Shown one piece after another: positions 62,824 to 64,000 of a stretch of 64,000 nt of DNA. Below the pieces are notes generated by a model. The model did not search any database and had not been told where the DNA came from. It saw only the letters and a program-made list of their open reading frames with translations. Origin of the DNA: Bacteroidota bacterium (GTDB lineage: Bacteria > Bacteroidota > Bacteroidia > Flavobacteriales_D > Crocinitomicaceae); assembly GCA_030148165.1 (NCBI GenBank), contig JASBTZ010000003.1:744001-808000 (forward strand). The letters are read 5' to 3'. The translations under genes and the position numbers were made by a program. Each line of letters starts with the position of its first letter. The stretch's first letter is position 1.

Positions 62824-64000
62824 AACAAAATTCATTACAGCTATCGCAATAAGCTTTTTAGTCGGACTGACCACCTATGGACAGGCACCGGAACAGTTCA
62901 AGTATCAATCGATAGCGAGAGATGCAGGAGGTCAGGCATTGGCAAACGCACCAGTGGGTCTTCAGATATCCATTCACGATCAAACACCTACGGGTTTAAC
63001 CGTATTTGAGGAAACACATGCAGTAACTACGAATGATTTTGGATTATTCACGATCAGCATAGGTGCAGGAACAAATTTGATTGGCAGTATCGGATCCGTG
63101 GATTGGGGTAATGGACCTAAATACATCGAAGTTCAGGCAGATCTAACTGGTGGAACAGCATATGCTCCGTTTGGGACCACACAATTACTTAGTGTTCCTT
63201 ATGCTTTATATGCAAACACCGCAAACACGTCAGGAACACCTATACTCCCTAATGGTACAGCGATAGGAAATACGACCTATTGGGACGGACTCAATTGGGT
63301 TGTCAATAGCGATAACATATACAACGCAGGTGGTTTTGTAGGGTTTGGTACGAATACGCCATTACAAAAGGTGGACGTTAGTGGTAGCGTAAATATTCAT
63401 CTCGACAGTGCATACATGATTGATAATCGCAACATGCTATGGGCGCCGGGCACAGCGAATCTTCACGTTGGAGACAGTGCCGGACTGGGTATTACTTTTG
63501 GAAATTACAACACCTTTGCTGGATTTAAGGCAGGCACCTTAAACAGTGTTGGGTCGCAAAACACCTTTCTAGGAGCAGAAACAGGAATAAACAATCTGGA
63601 CGGAGTAATGAATACGTTCATCGGTCGACGTGCAGGACTGAATAATATCAGTGGTGCTGAAAACGTCTTTGCCGGAGCATACGCTGGACAAAATAACGTA
63701 AATGGCGAGCACAATTGTTTCTTTGGTGTCACCTCAGGAAATAACAACCAGGACGGAGAAGAAAACTCATTTCTCGGTGCTCACGCGGGATATTTCAATC
63801 AAAATGGTTCCTTTAATACATTCGTAGGAAACTTTAGTGGTCTAACGAACGTGGACGGAAACTTCAATACATTACTAGGTTTCCAGTCTGATTTCGGCAG
63901 CGCCAATCTAACTAACGCATCAGCATTCGGATACGGCGCTATCGTCAATGCCAGTAATTCCATAGTCGTCGGCAACACAGCTGTCACTTCAATCGGAGGT
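62816..64000 (+). CDS. Tail-fibre-like trimeric surface protein, 3' end cut by window
   Basis: The frame is open from ATG 62816 to the window edge (395 codons). After a signal peptide (ITAIAISFLVGLTTYGQ) comes a domain starting PEQFKYQSIARDAGGQALAN, which opens many Bacteroidota tail-fibre or chaperone-of-endosialidase proteins. A row of seven 17-residue repeats follows (63509-63865: NTFLGAETGINNLDGVM type), which fold as a trimeric beta-helix. The missing end would normally hold an intramolecular chaperone (peptidase S74) domain. It overlaps the previous gene by 8 bases. Confidence 0.8.
   Translation, partial: MNRTKFITAIAISFLVGLTTYGQAPEQFKYQSIARDAGGQALANAPVGLQISIHDQTPTGLTVFEETHAVTTNDFGLFTISIGAGTNLIGSIGSVDWGNGPKYIEVQADLTGGTAYAPFGTTQLLSVPYALYANTANTSGTPILPNGTAIGNTTYWDGLNWVVNSDNIYNAGGFVGFGTNTPLQKVDVSGSVNIHLDSAYMIDNRNMLWAPGTANLHVGDSAGLGITFGNYNTFAGFKAGTLNSVGSQNTFLGAETGINNLDGVMNTFIGRRAGLNNISGAENVFAGAYAGQNNVNGEHNCFFGVTSGNNNQDGEENSFLGAHAGYFNQNGSFNTFVGNFSGLTNVDGNFNTLLGFQSDFGSANLTNASAFGYGAIVNASNSIVVGNTAVTSIGG
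63509..63865 (+). repeat. Seven 17-residue (51-base) repeats
   Basis: Seven copies of N-x-F-x-G-x3-G-x2-N-x-x-G-x2 follow with exact 51-base spacing (for example NTFIGRRAGLNNISGAE), and an eighth degenerate copy follows. The repeats are conserved at the protein level. Confidence 0.8.

Overview
The window carries about 63 protein genes, one broken gene and one good candidate for a structured non-coding RNA; I see no rRNA, tRNA, CRISPR array, insertion sequence, integrase or phage gene. Everything points to a Bacteroidota chromosome, most likely a Flavobacteriales-type organism. Promoters have the TAnnTTTG -7 box typical of the phylum, and Shine-Dalgarno sequences are nearly absent. There is a TonB-dependent receptor paired with a DUF4249 lipoprotein, and many secreted proteins end in type IX secretion (T9SS) sorting domains or a gliding-motility-type C-terminal domain. 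DUF4293, DUF2795 and the DciA/RecF pair also fit. The family cannot be named from the sequence alone.

Region by region. 1-7 kb: a large secreted beta-propeller/PKD protein (cut by the window edge), a SpoU-type RNA methyltransferase, a SulP anion transporter, then the TonB-dependent receptor and its DUF4249 partner. 7-17.4 kb: a mostly housekeeping block with DciA-like DUF721 and RecF facing a TPR protein, lumazine synthase (ribH) and a phosphohexomutase, then a DUF4139 protein, IspH, an adenylate cyclase fused to an HD domain, and a cobalamin adenosyltransferase. 17.4-33.8 kb: DUF2795, an ACP-phosphodiesterase-like protein, an MltF-like lytic transglycosylase, MiaA, an ABC ATPase/permease pair, a thioredoxin-like protein, an M1 peptidase, a YjdI-like iron-sulfur protein, a DNRLRE surface protein, an ABC-F ATPase, DUF4293, a membrane protein with a 33-aspartate tail and a di-iron ferritin-like protein.

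33.8-64 kb is accessory and dominated by exported proteins: glycine-rich, Kelch, lamin-tail/CotH, gliding-motility C-terminal, beta-propeller and tail-fibre-like proteins. Between them lie a TPR-SpoIIE phosphatase, MORN-repeat proteins, a GNAT acetyltransferase, PAPS reductase with an Rrf2 regulator, a FabH-type synthase, a thioredoxin protein, an M48 protease, a tyrosine-phosphatase-like protein and several beta-barrel-like orphans.

The most notable points are: (1) a lamin-tail/CotH surface protein split by one in-frame TAA where its family has tyrosine; (2) an elongated hairpin plus terminator at about 37.0-37.19 kb that looks like a 6S-type RNA; (3) a run of 33 consecutive Asp codons next to a di-iron protein gene; (4) an adenylate cyclase with a degenerate receiver and an HD phosphohydrolase domain; (5) an inverted repeat just upstream of the cysH -7 box and next to an Rrf2 gene; (6) an atypically short shared C-terminal tail on two secreted proteins, perhaps an unrecognised sorting signal. 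I did not find a clear multi-gene system of a new kind. All functions are inferred from motifs read by eye; no database search was run.
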